Shown: positions 49,337 through 59,788 of the stretch, one piece after another
Layout: every line of letters begins with the position of its first letter
Numbering within the stretch: position 1 is the stretch's first letter
NCBI GenBank assembly: GCA_937125395.1
Contig: CAKZLI010000054.1
Span: forward strand, 124,001 to 188,000
Reading direction: 5' to 3'
Length of the DNA stretch: 64,000 bases
From: an uncultured Glaciecola sp.
GTDB lineage: Bacteria; Pseudomonadota; Gammaproteobacteria; Enterobacterales; Alteromonadaceae
Position numbers and translations under genes: made by a program
The notes under the pieces: generated by a model
Seen by the model: the letters and a program-made list of their open reading frames with translations, nothing else
What the model was told of the DNA's origin: nothing
Database searches by the model: none

Positions 49337-49930
49337 TTATTTCGTCTCGCTGCAATATTTGCGGAGTGCATTGGGTTTGGCTAAAGTCACCACTAGTGCT
49401 CTACGTTGCGGGCATTGCAGAATATGAATCGGCTCAACAAAATTATGTTTTATCGCTGAACGTAATGTCTCTAAGGTGCCTGTTAAGGTGTTATGTACCT
49501 GAAATCCACTTTTAACAACAAAATCCTGCGGCAAATCCCATAATACGACCACACGTTCTTTTTGTGCATAATCGGCTATGACTTTACTGAGGTGCTCGCC
49601 ACTGGCAAAGAGTCGATTTTGGCGCATACCCTGTGTACTGGCTTGGTCAAGTTGAGATGAAACAGGCATACTGGCAATGCGTTGGCTCATTGTTTGTGAG
49701 GGCGGTGCGAGATCCACAACGAATTCACCATTGTCGTTTAAGTGCGCAGGACCGACATCATTGCGATAACGCCGGTAAAAATCTGTTAAGCTTTTTTGAA
49801 TGTTGCTGGCACCAGCGGGTTTTGGATTATCTTTTTTAACTTTTAGGATCGTTAACGCCAAAACAATAATAATCGTTATTAACGAACCATAAAGTAGCCA
49901 AAATTTAAGTTGTCCCTGTCGTTTTGCCAT
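49337..49930 (-). CDS. TcpQ/PilL-type domain protein with membrane anchor
   Basis: 197 residues. One membrane helix near 10-28, a polar linker, and a C-terminal domain at about 110-190: LSKVIADYAQKERVVVLWDLPQDFVVKSGF, then a FVEPIHILQCPQRRALVVT end. This order (an alanine/leucine-rich helix, VVWDL-type strand, a hydrophobic strand for a displacement loop) resembles the toxin co-regulated pilus protein Q family, which can interact with secretin or pilus parts. No pilus genes are nearby. It follows lpxL after 34 nt. The family call is moderate. Confidence 0.6.
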   Translation of the reverse strand: MAKRQGQLKFWLLYGSLITIIIVLALTILKVKKDNPKPAGASNIQKSLTDFYRRYRNDVGPAHLNDNGEFVVDLAPPSQTMSQRIASMPVSSQLDQASTQGMRQNRLFASGEHLSKVIADYAQKERVVVLWDLPQDFVVKSGFQVHNTLTGTLETLRSAIKHNFVEPIHILQCPQRRALVVTLAKPNALRKYCSETK

Positions 49931-49964
49931 GCCCTTTACCTATTCCTATCATGCTGAGTGAACA

Positions 49965-50891
49965 CTATTGATAGAGGCTTGGCGTGCCTTTGGGTCGAGT
50001 TTTAAAACGCTTGTGCATCCATAAATAACTCTCCGGTTGCTCTAACACCATTTGCTCGATACGTTGATTTAGATCCGTTAACGCCTCTACATCTTCTTTA
50101 TCGGCAAAATCGGTCATTGGTGGATAAAATTTTATTTTGTAACCCGTATCTGTTACTTGCGTACTCAACATTAAAGGGATGCAATTAGCACGTCGCGCAA
50201 ACATCAAGGTTGCTGACGTCGTCGCAGCCTCATCGACAGCAAAGAAAGGCACAAATACAGCACCGCGTGGGCCATAATCTTGATCCGGCATGTAGGCACA
50301 CAACTTCCCTTGATCTAGGGCATGTAACAAGGCACGTGAACTGCGCTTATCAATCAAAAATTCATTAGAGCGGGCGCGCCCACGAAATTGAATATAATCC
50401 ATTAAAGGATTGTTGTGAGGACGATAAAAAGCAACACTTTTACGAAATAAACCCAAGTTACGGCAACCTGTTTCAATGTTGACATTGTGGATCCCTAACG
50501 CAAGCACCCCTTTACCTTGTGCTTGAATCGCTGCGATATGCTCCGCACCCTCAACTTGCAAAATACGACGTAAGCGCCAATCTGGCCACCACCAACCTAT
50601 CGCTGTTTCGAATAGCCCCATTCCGGCGGTCACTAAATGTTTTTTGAGTAAGGCTTGCTGTTCAGCTACCGGCATATCAGGAAAGCATAATGCAATATTT
50701 TGCTGGGCAATTTTCACGCGTTTTTTTACCAACGTTTTTAGTAGCCAGGCGTTGCCATGTGCCAAAAAGCGTAACACCGGCAGTGGTAAAAGCGTAATAA
50801 TGTACAATACGCCCAAACCAAACCAAATCAGCCAATATTTAGGCAGAAAAAAACGTAATGAGAATGTAGGCTGATGAACTTGTTCGGTCAT
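49965..50891 (-). CDS. lpxL: Lipid A lauroyltransferase LpxL (HtrB family)
   Basis: 308 residues. Membrane anchor near 20-42; catalytic HX4E with His135 and Glu140 in GIHNVNIE; YMPDQDYGPRG and FVPFF downstream as in LpxL. Transfers a secondary acyl chain onto Kdo2-lipid IVA from acyl-ACP at the inner membrane. LpxL is favoured over LpxM by overall pattern, but the chain length is not predictable. Divergent from the hybrid kinase gene. Confidence 0.9.
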   Translation of the reverse strand: MTEQVHQPTFSLRFFLPKYWLIWFGLGVLYIITLLPLPVLRFLAHGNAWLLKTLVKKRVKIAQQNIALCFPDMPVAEQQALLKKHLVTAGMGLFETAIGWWWPDWRLRRILQVEGAEHIAAIQAQGKGVLALGIHNVNIETGCRNLGLFRKSVAFYRPHNNPLMDYIQFRGRARSNEFLIDKRSSRALLHALDQGKLCAYMPDQDYGPRGAVFVPFFAVDEAATTSATLMFARRANCIPLMLSTQVTDTGYKIKFYPPMTDFADKEDVEALTDLNQRIEQMVLEQPESYLWMHKRFKTRPKGTPSLYQ

Positions 50892-51079
50892 GACGCAGAA
50901 TCAATCCTTGTATAAATATGTGTTTATTCTATCGCAATGCTCTGCAATATACGATTTTTATGCTATAAAATATGTATTGTTGATTTTTGGTTATTTGTGA
51001 ATTTTGAATAAAATAGTGGCACATTCCTTTGCTCAAATCCTGGTTGCTTGCACTAGCGACATCGCACAAATATTACCTG

Positions 51080-53806
51080 ATGGTACTATCATTTATGCTA
51101 ATGCAACCACATATACCTAGTTTGCTCGCTCATATTACAGAGCAGTCGGATAGGGGTATTTTGATAACTGACAACGCCCAGCACATTTTTTGGAGCAATG
51201 ACTCCGCGTGTGCACTCTCCGGATATACGCATCAGGAACTAATCGGACAACACCCGTTATTTAGAATTATGGCGCAAACTAATGCCGCCGAGGTAAAACG
51301 GATCCGATTAGCATTAGAGCAACAACGTGATCACACAGCCGAAATTAAATTCGCTAAGGCTGATAGTACTCCTTATTGGGTCAAATTAGTGATCAAAGCA
51401 ATCCCTCTTAACTCCGGTGAAGTCGGTTTTGTGTTTATTGAAAGTGACATCTCCAAACGCAAACAAGTTGAAACTAAACTCAAAGAAAAAAACAACTTAC
51501 AACGCGCTATTTTAGATAGTGCGCAGCAGATCATCATCTCGACAGATGTGCATGGAACAATCATGACGTTTAATACGTTTGCCTCTGATTTATTGGATTG
51601 GCAATCATTTGATGTTATTGGTATTCATACACTGGATAACTTTATTGAAGCGCAGGAATATGCCCGTTTTGTCGAGCATATCTCGGATATATTGGCGCAA
51701 GATATCCCCAATAATTTTAATGGATTTCATCAAGTAGCACAGCAAATCAATCAAATTGAGTTTACGTTTGATTTTGTCACGCGCGGTCAACAAACGGTCA
51801 CCGTTGCGTTAACCGTTAATGCGTTATTTGATCGCTCTGGTAATCTTGAAGGATACCTTTATATGGGGCGTGACATAACCCAAATCAAAATTTTGGAAGA
51901 ACAGACTAAGCGACATCAACAAACACTAGCCACAACATCAAGAATTGCTCGGTTAGGTGGCTGGGAACTGAATTTACTCAAACAAGAAATTTTTTGGTCA
52001 GAAGAAGTGTATCGGATCCATGAATTACCCCTCGATACCGAGATAAAAATAGACTCCGCCATTAATTATTACGCCCCTGAAGCCCGCCCAATAATCTCTA
52101 ATGCCATCAACTTAGCAATAGAAAACGGTACGCCGTGGGATTTGCAGTTACCGTTTATCACTGCTCAAAATAACCCAATTTGGGTGAGAGCAATTGGTTT
52201 TGCTGAGCATCAAGATGGGGTGGCTGTTCGCTTGAAAGGTACGTTTCAAGATATCACGACACTCAAAGAGGCAGAGCATCGAGCGCAGGACGCTAGTAAA
52301 GCCAAAAGCCAGTTTTTGGCGAACATGAGTCATGAGATCCGCACACCGATTAATGGCATTATTGGTATGAACGAACTGTTATTACAAACCGCTTTGAACG
52401 ATCAACAACGTTATTATGCTCAAGCGACTCAACAAAGCGGCGAAGCCTTATTAAGTTTAATCAATGATATTTTAGATTTTTCTAAAATTGAGGCCGGTAA
52501 ACTCAAAATCAATCCAACTAATCTTGATATCAATTCCGTTATTATTGCACTAAACCATGAATTGCAGCCGTTGTTACGCAAAAAATCGCTGCAGTTACAT
52601 ATTCACAATATGGTGGCTGAGGATATTCAATCAGACCCGATGCGTTTGCGCCAAATATTAATGAATTTATGTGTCAATGCCATCAAATTCACTGAGCAAG
52701 GTGCCGTCACAATCACCATCCAACCGGATACCGATCAGACTGTTCGCTTTACTGTAAGGGATACAGGCAGAGGAATTAGCGATAGCCAGGTGCCTTTATT
52801 GTTTAAGGAGTTTACCCAACTAGATGGTTCTACCACCCGTGCAGTCGGCGGCACAGGGTTAGGATTAACGATTTCAAAACAACTTGTTATGCTCCTTGGT
52901 GGACACATTGGATATAATGAAAAGTATGATAACGGTGCAGAATTTTGGTTTACCATCTCCACGACACTTGCAACCCACACACCGATTTCTCGCCAGCAAG
53001 ATAGCCTAACCTCATTTATCTTAGTAGGTTGTCCTGAATATGAGGCGCAAATATACACTCAGGTTGATCCACAACAATGCCAGATTCGATATGCTCAGGA
53101 TGCACAAATGTGCATATCAATGTTACACCAGGAAATGCTTACCGTCGTCAATGGTTGTTTATTTATTAGTAATGACATTCAAGGTATGTCAGGTATTGAA
53201 CTGGCCAAGGCTATTCGTTCACAGCGTATTTTTGATCATTTGTATCTCTTTTTAATTGATGTGGTACTGTCAGATGAAGAAGTAAAACCATTTGTCGATA
53301 TTGGTGTTAACGGCATTTTTTACGATTTTTCAGCCCAAACAACCTTGCCTTATTTGCATGAAAAAATACTCAACATCGGTATGCGTCCGGCGATATTTCC
53401 TTTTTACTCACAACAATCTAACACTACCCAAGATAATCGAATATTGCTCGTTGAGGATAATGAAATCAACCAAGCCGTCGCACAAAGTATGTTGCAAAAG
53501 ATGGATTATGTGGTTGATGTGGCTGCCAATGGACGCTTGGCATTGTCGATTTTGGCGTCCAACAAAACACGCTATAGCGCTATTCTCATGGACTGCCAAA
53601 TGCCCGAACTAGATGGTTATGAGACGACTCACTGCATCCGTACTGATGCGAAATATGCGACGCATCAATTTACCCCTATCATTGCATTGACCGCACACGC
53701 TATGGAAGGCGATGAGATAAAATGCCTCACCGCTGGGATGAACAGTTATATCGCAAAGCCGATTAAAGCTGCGTCTTTACAGCACGAGTTAGAAAAATGG
53801 ATATAA
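51080..53806 (+). CDS. Hybrid sensor histidine kinase (PAS, kinase, two receivers)
   Basis: 908 residues from ATG 51080; TTG 51029, ATG 51095 and 51101 are alternatives because no ribosome site decides. PAS domains at about 10-115, 140-270 and 280-400; HisKA with His418 in NMSHEIRTP; HATPase with [16 protein letters not shown] and [10 protein letters not shown]; a first receiver-like region (about 650-780) in which the Asp is replaced (Ser697 in [11 protein letters not shown]); a second, intact receiver with Asp838 in [11 protein letters not shown]. Cytoplasmic by sequence. No partner response regulator or Hpt gene is adjacent. Confidence 0.85.
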   Translation: MVLSFMLMQPHIPSLLAHITEQSDRGILITDNAQHIFWSNDSACALSGYTHQELIGQHPLFRIMAQTNAAEVKRIRLALEQQRDHTAEIKFAKADSTPYWVKLVIKAIPLNSGEVGFVFIESDISKRKQVETKLKEKNNLQRAILDSAQQIIISTDVHGTIMTFNTFASDLLDWQSFDVIGIHTLDNFIEAQEYARFVEHISDILAQDIPNNFNGFHQVAQQINQIEFTFDFVTRGQQTVTVALTVNALFDRSGNLEGYLYMGRDITQIKILEEQTKRHQQTLATTSRIARLGGWELNLLKQEIFWSEEVYRIHELPLDTEIKIDSAINYYAPEARPIISNAINLAIENGTPWDLQLPFITAQNNPIWVRAIGFAEHQDGVAVRLKGTFQDITTLKEAEHRAQDASKAKSQFLANMSHEIRTPINGIIGMNELLLQTALNDQQRYYAQATQQSGEALLSLINDILDFSKIEAGKLKINPTNLDINSVIIALNHELQPLLRKKSLQLHIHNMVAEDIQSDPMRLRQILMNLCVNAIKFTEQGAVTITIQPDTDQTVRFTVRDTGRGISDSQVPLLFKEFTQLDGSTTRAVGGTGLGLTISKQLVMLLGGHIGYNEKYDNGAEFWFTISTTLATHTPISRQQDSLTSFILVGCPEYEAQIYTQVDPQQCQIRYAQDAQMCISMLHQEMLTVVNGCLFISNDIQGMSGIELAKAIRSQRIFDHLYLFLIDVVLSDEEVKPFVDIGVNGIFYDFSAQTTLPYLHEKILNIGMRPAIFPFYSQQSNTTQDNRILLVEDNEINQAVAQSMLQKMDYVVDVAANGRLALSILASNKTRYSAILMDCQMPELDGYETTHCIRTDAKYATHQFTPIIALTAHAMEGDEIKCLTAGMNSYIAKPIKAASLQHELEKWI

Positions 53807-53810
53807 ATGC

Positions 53811-54068
53811 TTAATAGTTATCGTGAATAGCTTTGAGTTTTTTTTCAAACGATTCTTTGTGTTCAGGCTTTGCATAATCAAAGTGGTATTGGTTATGAAA
53901 TCCAAATCGTAGTTTTACTAACGCATCTTCAATGAACAATGTATACCCATCATGATCGGTGTACGCCGTTATCCCATCAAGTAGATACTCTCTATCTGAC
54001 AGCACTCCATGATTTCTGATTTTATCAAAGACACTAAGCAAAAATCGGCTTTCTATTTCATTTTTCAT
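53811..54068 (-). CDS. DUF3081 family protein
   Basis: 85 residues. KNEIESRFLLSVFDKIRNHG, LDGITAYTDHDGYTLFIEDALVKLRFGFHNQYHFDY and a C-terminal helix match the DUF3081 pattern found in Vibrio- and Shewanella-like bacteria. Soluble, function unknown. Convergent with the hybrid kinase, ending 4 nt from it. Confidence 0.8.
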   Translation of the reverse strand: MKNEIESRFLLSVFDKIRNHGVLSDREYLLDGITAYTDHDGYTLFIEDALVKLRFGFHNQYHFDYAKPEHKESFEKKLKAIHDNY

Positions 54069-54165
54069 CGGGCAAACCTTATTGGAATAGCTATACTTGT
54101 AGGATAGTTAATACACGGATCTTTACAAAGAAGTTTACACCATGTAAAAAATTATCGTAAATAGC

Positions 54166-54194
54166 TTGCGAAAGACATCAATATTTTGTATATT
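54166..54194 (+). promoter_or_regulatory. Candidate fadE promoter
   Basis: TTGCGA (54166-54171), a 17-nt spacer and TATATT (54189-54194). The start would be near 54201, about 90 nt before the fadE ATG. Confidence 0.55.
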
Positions 54195-54199
54195 TTTAT

Positions 54200-54216
54200 C
54201 ACTGGTCAGATGAGCT
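54200..54216 (+). promoter_or_regulatory. Possible FadR operator
   Basis: The 17 bases contain CTGGTCAGATGAG, which carries the TGGTC-G-A core of FadR sites and agrees with CTGGTC-GACCAG at most positions. It overlaps the predicted fadE transcription start, where a repressor would act. The comparison is from memory of FadR sites and not scored. Confidence 0.4.
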
Positions 54217-54290
54217 GATGAGTTTATTTTTTAAACAATATTCATCGGTACCATCGTATCAATATCAAACATGCAAAAGAGAGAACGATT

Positions 54291-56537
54291 ATGAGCATCA
54301 GAACTAGCCTTAAAAAAGTCTTACCCCCAATCTCAATTACTGAGCAAGAAGCCTTAGACGCGGGTGACGTTTGGATAGAATCCTCGATTTATCAAGGCAA
54401 GCCTGACATGGCGGCTGTGCGTAACTTGCCAAGTGCAAGTTTAACGGCTGAAGAGCAAGCTTTCTTGGACGGCCCTGTGGTTGAGTTGATCAATATGATT
54501 GATGATTTTGCATTAGCCAACGAAAAACATATCCCACAACCTGTGATTGATTTTTTGTGTCAGAACAAATTTTTCTCAATGATTATCCCGAAAAAATTCG
54601 GTGGTCTTGAATTCTCTCCCTACGCCAACTCAACGATCGTCGCTACGATAGCCGCCGCTTCAGGTGCGATTGCCGTTACGGTTATGGTACCTAATTCATT
54701 AGGGCCGGGTGAACTGTTGATGCATTATGGTACACAAGACCAACAAAATTACTGGTTGCCACGTCTATCTGTCGGCACTGATATTCCTTGCTTTGCATTA
54801 ACGGGTCCTGAAGCCGGATCTGATGCAGGTTCAATTCCAGATGCAGGATTTGTTACCAAAGGCATGTATAACGGTGAAGAAGTGCTCGGTTTATCTGTCT
54901 CATGGGACAAGCGTTACATCACATTGGCACCCATCGCGACAGTATTAGGGTTAGCGTTTAAAGTATTCGATCCTGATAACCTACTTGGTGATGAACTTGA
55001 ATTAGGCATTACCTGTGCCTTGTTACCTAAATCACACCCTGGCGTAGAGCTTGGTAATCGCCATGACCCTATGGGTGTGCGTTTTTATAACGGCACAACA
55101 CGCGGTAAAGATGTGTTTATTCCAATGGAATTTATTATTGGCGGGCAAGAAAACATTGGTCGCGGTTGGCAAATGCTTGTGAGCTGTTTAGGCGCTGGTC
55201 GCGGTATTTCATTACCAGCAATGGGTGTTGCAACGGCACAAAGTGCGTTTAAATCAACCGCAGAATATTCATTTGTGCGTGAACAATTTGGTGTACCAAT
55301 TGGGCGTTTTGAAGGTATTCAAGAAAAAATGGCCGATATCGCAGGTAAAACCTTTTTGCTTGAAGCAATGCGAGTATTAACCACTGAAGGACTAGGCGAA
55401 GGGATCAAACCATCGGTTGTTACTGCGATGGCTAAATATCACATGACTGAACTTGGGCGTGATGTGATCAACTCAGCAATGGATGTGCAGGCAGGTAAAG
55501 CTATTCAACGGGGTCCACAAAACACACTAGCGAATGGTTATGCGTCAATCCCAATTGCGATTACAGTTGAAGGGGCGAATATTTTAACCCGTAACCTGAT
55601 GATTTTTGGTCAAGGCGCAATGCGTTGTCACCCGTACTTAAAAGATATGGTGGATTTAATTCATTCTGACGACAAAGCCGCTGATGCACCGTTTAATAAA
55701 ATACTCGCTAAGACAGTATGGTTTAGTACTAAGAACGCACTGCGCAGTATCAAAAACAGCTATGTGCCATTCTTGCGTCGCTCTGAATCATCACTACCAG
55801 AAGTGAAGCAGTATGAGCAACGCTTAAATAGTTTATCTGCCAAATTAGCTCCGTTAGCAGATTTATCATTATTAGTACTTGGTGGTGATCTTAAAAAAGC
55901 CGAGTTACTCTCAGCCCGTCTTGGTGATGTAATGAGTTACACCTACGCAGCGATGGCGACCATTCGTTTTTATGAGCAACGCGTCACCAACCGTGCAGAA
56001 GCTAAGCCTTATTTTGACTATGCAATGCAGTGGGCACTTGCTCAAGCTGAACAAGCGATAGTGAATTTTGTCAATAACTTCCCTAACACGCCAACGCGTG
56101 GATTAATGCGTGTCATTACTAACACTTACACAACTAGCGTTGCGACGATTAGTGATGATTTGGTGAGAGAGTTATCAACCGCAGCAATGCAAGATAACTC
56201 TATCAAAGCGGAGTTGACGCATTTGATCAAAATCAAATCCGGTGATGGCAATGACATCAATGCTCAAGCGTTTAAAGCGAAGCATGCTGTTATGCCTATT
56301 TTGAGCAAAGTGCAAAAAGCCCTGCGCGCACAACCTGTTGTTCCGTTTATCTCATTTGAGCATGCGGTTAATCAGCTATTGTCAGCAGAGCAAATTACGC
56401 AAGACGAGTTCACCGCGTTACTCGCTTATAACGAAAAGCGTAAATTATCGGTACGGGTTGATGAATTCACGTTTGATCTAGAACTTGTTGATGTTGCAGG
56501 TAAGCCTGTTGTTGCTTCCCATAGTGATGCTGCATAA
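54291..56537 (+). CDS. fadE: Acyl-CoA dehydrogenase FadE (DUF1974 type)
   Basis: 748 residues; ribosome site AGAGAG ahead of the ATG. Central dehydrogenase region: TGPEAGSDAGSIPD near 176-189, GITCALLPKSHPGVELG, SLPAMGVATAQSAF-type C-domain and a DUF1974 extension from about 480. It catalyses the first beta-oxidation step on fatty acyl-CoA, passing electrons to ETF. About 65 residues shorter than E. coli FadE, whose extra N-terminus is hydrophobic, so this form may be soluble. Ends in a strong terminator. Confidence 0.92.
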   Translation: MSIRTSLKKVLPPISITEQEALDAGDVWIESSIYQGKPDMAAVRNLPSASLTAEEQAFLDGPVVELINMIDDFALANEKHIPQPVIDFLCQNKFFSMIIPKKFGGLEFSPYANSTIVATIAAASGAIAVTVMVPNSLGPGELLMHYGTQDQQNYWLPRLSVGTDIPCFALTGPEAGSDAGSIPDAGFVTKGMYNGEEVLGLSVSWDKRYITLAPIATVLGLAFKVFDPDNLLGDELELGITCALLPKSHPGVELGNRHDPMGVRFYNGTTRGKDVFIPMEFIIGGQENIGRGWQMLVSCLGAGRGISLPAMGVATAQSAFKSTAEYSFVREQFGVPIGRFEGIQEKMADIAGKTFLLEAMRVLTTEGLGEGIKPSVVTAMAKYHMTELGRDVINSAMDVQAGKAIQRGPQNTLANGYASIPIAITVEGANILTRNLMIFGQGAMRCHPYLKDMVDLIHSDDKAADAPFNKILAKTVWFSTKNALRSIKNSYVPFLRRSESSLPEVKQYEQRLNSLSAKLAPLADLSLLVLGGDLKKAELLSARLGDVMSYTYAAMATIRFYEQRVTNRAEAKPYFDYAMQWALAQAEQAIVNFVNNFPNTPTRGLMRVITNTYTTSVATISDDLVRELSTAAMQDNSIKAELTHLIKIKSGDGNDINAQAFKAKHAVMPILSKVQKALRAQPVVPFISFEHAVNQLLSAEQITQDEFTALLAYNEKRKLSVRVDEFTFDLELVDVAGKPVVASHSDAA

Positions 56538-56555
56538 CTTAGTATCAAATCTTTG

Positions 56556-56582
56556 GGCTGCTATTTTAGCAGCCTTTTTTTT
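56556..56582 (+). terminator. Rho-independent terminator of fadE
   Basis: GGCTGCT (56556-56562) pairs with AGCAGCC (56568-56574) around a 5-nt loop, followed by eight T. Confidence 0.93.
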
Positions 56583-56704
56583 GATTAAAAAAAGGGCAAT
56601 TCTCGATAATTTAACCCTAATATCATCTGATCATTGGAATAAATCCGCACATCACTTATTATCACCAGACTATTTAGCAACAATCCATCATCACTGAGTG
56701 ACCC

Positions 56705-57295
56705 ATGGCCCAACTATATTTTTATTATTCTGCAATGAATGCGGGTAAATCTACCGCCCTACTGCAATCGGCATATAACTATGAAGAACGGGGTATGCGC
56801 AGTGAAATATTCACCGCTGCATTGGATCATCGATTTGGTGAAGGAAAGGTCACATCACGAATAGGTTTAGCAAAGCCTGCACATCTGTTTTCACCTGACA
56901 CCAATATGTTTGAACAGATCCAAGCACTGCATAATGAACAGCACCTTCACAGTGTTTTTATTGATGAAGCGCAATTTTTGTCTAAGCAGCAGGTCATGCA
57001 GCTGATTCATGTCGTGGATGACCTTAATATTCCTGTACTTGCGTATGGTTTGCGCACTGATTTTTTAGGTGAAACCTTTGCCGGTAGTCATTATCTATTA
57101 GCTTGGGCGGATAAACTAACCGAACTCAAAACCGTCTGCCATTGTGGCCGTAAAGCCAATTTTGTTGTGCGTATTGATGCTAATGGGCATGCCATTAAAG
57201 AAGGCGCGCAAGTTGAGATTGGTGGCAATGACCGATATGAATCTATGTGTCGCAAACATTTTAAAACCCTAGTGTGGGGGCATTTACCACTGTAA
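56705..57295 (+). CDS. tdk: Thymidine kinase
   Basis: 196 residues, type II. P-loop SAMNAGKST near 9-17, [13 protein letters not shown] with the DEAQ motif, and the lasso-like [14 protein letters not shown]. Zinc cysteines are near 146-149 (CHCGRKANF) and at the end (CRKHF). Phosphorylates thymidine for salvage. Not linked by an operon to its neighbours. Confidence 0.97.
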   Translation: MAQLYFYYSAMNAGKSTALLQSAYNYEERGMRSEIFTAALDHRFGEGKVTSRIGLAKPAHLFSPDTNMFEQIQALHNEQHLHSVFIDEAQFLSKQQVMQLIHVVDDLNIPVLAYGLRTDFLGETFAGSHYLLAWADKLTELKTVCHCGRKANFVVRIDANGHAIKEGAQVEIGGNDRYESMCRKHFKTLVWGHLPL

Positions 57296-57407
57296 TTTTT
57301 CGCTTACATATATTTTAGTGATAGATATTTGTCATTAAATGATATTAGCTAGTCATCGATGGTTGGGGTAGTCTTTTAGCATTATTCCCAAACTACTGGA
57401 TGCGATT

Positions 57408-58628
57408 ATGGATTTTTCACACTCACCTAAGACGCAAGAATACCTTGCCCGAGTCAAAGCATTTATTGCCGAGCATATTGCTCCTATCGAAGATGACGTC
57501 TATCAGTTTTCACATGATATTAATGCCCATGGTAATTTCCGTGAATGGCAATTACATCCTCAAGTTGAAGCACTCAAAAACACAGCCAGAGAAGCCGGAT
57601 TAGCTAACTTATTCTTACCTGATGCTCAATTAGGCCAGGGATTAACGACGCTTGAATATGCACCTTTAGCCGAAGAAATGGGTCGATATGCCTTTGCCCC
57701 CGAAATATTCAATTGTAACGCGCCCGATACGGGTAATATGGAAGTGTTATATCATTTTGGTTCAACAGCGCAACAAAACCAATGGTTAACCCCTCTACTA
57801 GCCGGTGAAATTCGCTCTGTTTTTGGTATGACAGAACCGCAAGTGGCATCAAGCGATGCGACAAATATGGAAGCTCGGATCACATTTGAAGATGATGAGG
57901 TTGTGATCAACGGCACCAAATGGTGGTCAACCGGATTAGGTCACCCGAATGCCAAAGTCATTATTTTTATGGGGCTGTCTAACCCAGAAAACGACCGACA
58001 TGCGCAACATTCTATGGTCTTAGTGCCCGTGGATAGTCAAGGTTTAACCATCAAGCGCATGTTAACGGCATACGGTGATTACGATGCGCCATACGGTCAT
58101 GGTGAAATGGTATTTGACAACGTGCGTGTCCCTCGTGAAAATCTTATTGTTGGCGAAGGTCAAGGTTTTGCCATCGCACAAGGTCGCCTTGGTCCTGGTC
58201 GCATACACCATTGTATGCGGGCGATTGGTATGGCCGAACAGGCATTGGAGATGGCCATCAAACGCGGTTTATCTCGGGTTGCATTCGGCAGTCCAATCAT
58301 CGAATTAGGTGGTAATAAAGAACGCATTGCCAATGCTCGAATGGCGATTGAGCAAGCGAGATTATTAACCCTGCAAGCCGCATGGAAAATTGATAACTTA
58401 GGGGTTAAACACGCGATGGTAGATATCAGTGCTATCAAAGTAGTCGTCCCTAATATGCTTGAGAGTGTTGTGGATATGGCACTGCAAATGCACGGCGGTG
58501 CCGGCATGTGTAATGATTTTCCATTAGCCCGTTTTGCTGCTGGAGCACGGATGTTGCGTCTAGCTGATGGGCCTGATGAAGTGCATATGGCAATGGTATC
58601 TCGTCTAGAATTAAGAAAATACAAGTAA
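57408..58628 (+). CDS. Acyl-CoA dehydrogenase, ACAD10/11-like
   Basis: 406 residues. FGMTEPQVASSDATNM near 140-155 is the FAD/substrate region; GPGRIHHCMRAIGMAEQALEMAIKR and MHGGAGMCNDFPLARF follow. The C-terminal motif is ADGPDEVH with Asp387 where many family members have YEGT and a catalytic Glu. This is the form seen in ACAD10/11 and in the P. putida levulinate enzyme LvaC, which act on phosphorylated 4-hydroxyacyl-CoA. A GGAT lies before the ATG. The next gene, 3 nt away, is a kinase of the matching family. Confidence 0.85.
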   Translation: MDFSHSPKTQEYLARVKAFIAEHIAPIEDDVYQFSHDINAHGNFREWQLHPQVEALKNTAREAGLANLFLPDAQLGQGLTTLEYAPLAEEMGRYAFAPEIFNCNAPDTGNMEVLYHFGSTAQQNQWLTPLLAGEIRSVFGMTEPQVASSDATNMEARITFEDDEVVINGTKWWSTGLGHPNAKVIIFMGLSNPENDRHAQHSMVLVPVDSQGLTIKRMLTAYGDYDAPYGHGEMVFDNVRVPRENLIVGEGQGFAIAQGRLGPGRIHHCMRAIGMAEQALEMAIKRGLSRVAFGSPIIELGGNKERIANARMAIEQARLLTLQAAWKIDNLGVKHAMVDISAIKVVVPNMLESVVDMALQMHGGAGMCNDFPLARFAAGARMLRLADGPDEVHMAMVSRLELRKYK

Positions 58629-58631
58629 ACC

Positions 58632-59753
58632 ATGTCTAATTCTACTCGCTCTACCCCACCCACCTCTACGACCCAAGCCAAGCCTGGAGAGTACCTTGAC
58701 CAAGCAAAAGGAGTCCGCCAAGGCGAGGAGCTTGATCTTACTCGGTTGCAGCCGTGGCTAGCCGACACCCTGCAGCTTGATGCACAGGTATCACCCAGCA
58801 TTACACAATACGCTGGCGGTGCATCCAATTGGACTTATTGTCTGGCCTATCCCGACCAATCCATCATATTGCGCCGTGCCCCGCAAGGTACAAAAGCCAA
58901 AGGCGCACATGATATGGGACGAGAATTTACTCTACAACAAGCTTTAAAACCGGTTTACCCATTAGTGCCAGACATGCTGGGTCACAGCAGCGATATCAGT
59001 ATTATTGGAACTGAGTTTTATGTCATGGAAAAACTCAACGGGATCATCCCGCGCAGTAATTTACCGAAAGGCTTACAGCTTTCTTCTGCACAAGTAACGA
59101 CATTGTGTACCAATGCACTTGATAGTTTGATTGCATTGCATCAAGTAGATTATAAGGCTGCTAATTTAACCAATCTGGCGAAAGGCACAGGCTACGTTCA
59201 ACGCCAGATTGATGGATGGTGCGCACGGTATCGCAAAGCAAAAACCTGGAATGTACCGGCTGCTACTGGCGTAATGGACTGGTTGCAAGCGAATATCCCC
59301 GCTCAAGAAACCATTTGTTTGACGCACAATGATTTTCGTTTTGATAATTTAGTGTTAGCCCAGGACGATCCAACTCGCATCATTGGTGTGCTTGATTGGG
59401 AACTGGCCACTTTAGGCGATCCCTTGATGGATTTGGGCAATACGCTGGCATATTGGGTACAAGCTGATGATGATTTCATTGCTCGGAGTACACGGCGACA
59501 GCCCACACATTTACCCGGTATGTTAACGCGAGCCGAAGTCATTGAGTACTATGCACAAAAGACGGGTACAGATGTCAGTCACTTTGCTTTTTATGAAGTG
59601 TATGGCTTGTTTCGCTTGGCGGCCATTGTAATGCAAATTTACTACCGTTATCATCACAAACAAACTCGTAACCCAGCATTCAAACATTTATGGTTTTTTA
59701 CGCATTATTTGCTTTATCGTTGCAACAAAATAATAAAAAAAGCAAACCGTTAA
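58632..59753 (+). CDS. Phosphotransferase of the aminoglycoside-kinase fold (ACAD10/11-kinase type)
   Basis: 373 residues. ITQYAGGASNWTYCL opening and ILRRAPQG for ATP; catalytic loop with His232, Asp234 and Asn239 in LTHNDFRFDNL; DFG-like Asp255 in LDWELATLGDPLMDLG. The same domain is fused to ACAD in ACAD10/11 and is separate as LvaA in P. putida, where it phosphorylates 4-hydroxyacyl-CoA. Here it follows the dehydrogenase by 3 nt. Substrate inferred from this pairing; resistance to aminoglycosides is not implied. Confidence 0.85.
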   Translation: MSNSTRSTPPTSTTQAKPGEYLDQAKGVRQGEELDLTRLQPWLADTLQLDAQVSPSITQYAGGASNWTYCLAYPDQSIILRRAPQGTKAKGAHDMGREFTLQQALKPVYPLVPDMLGHSSDISIIGTEFYVMEKLNGIIPRSNLPKGLQLSSAQVTTLCTNALDSLIALHQVDYKAANLTNLAKGTGYVQRQIDGWCARYRKAKTWNVPAATGVMDWLQANIPAQETICLTHNDFRFDNLVLAQDDPTRIIGVLDWELATLGDPLMDLGNTLAYWVQADDDFIARSTRRQPTHLPGMLTRAEVIEYYAQKTGTDVSHFAFYEVYGLFRLAAIVMQIYYRYHHKQTRNPAFKHLWFFTHYLLYRCNKIIKKANR

Positions 59754-59788
59754 ACCACTAACCATATACTTACAGGATACCGTTCGTT

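Noticed and set aside
56485..56697. Frame of 70 codons across the fadE end
   Set aside because: It includes the strong fadE terminator hairpin and has no ribosome site.
58160..58828. Open frame of 222 codons on the minus strand opposite the acyl-CoA dehydrogenase
   Set aside because: It is antisense to a well-supported gene, its composition is a codon-mirror of that gene, and no ribosome site or family pattern is seen.
58632..59753. Aminoglycoside resistance gene
   Set aside because: The fold is shared, but the context beside an ACAD10/11-like dehydrogenase points to acyl-CoA metabolism.
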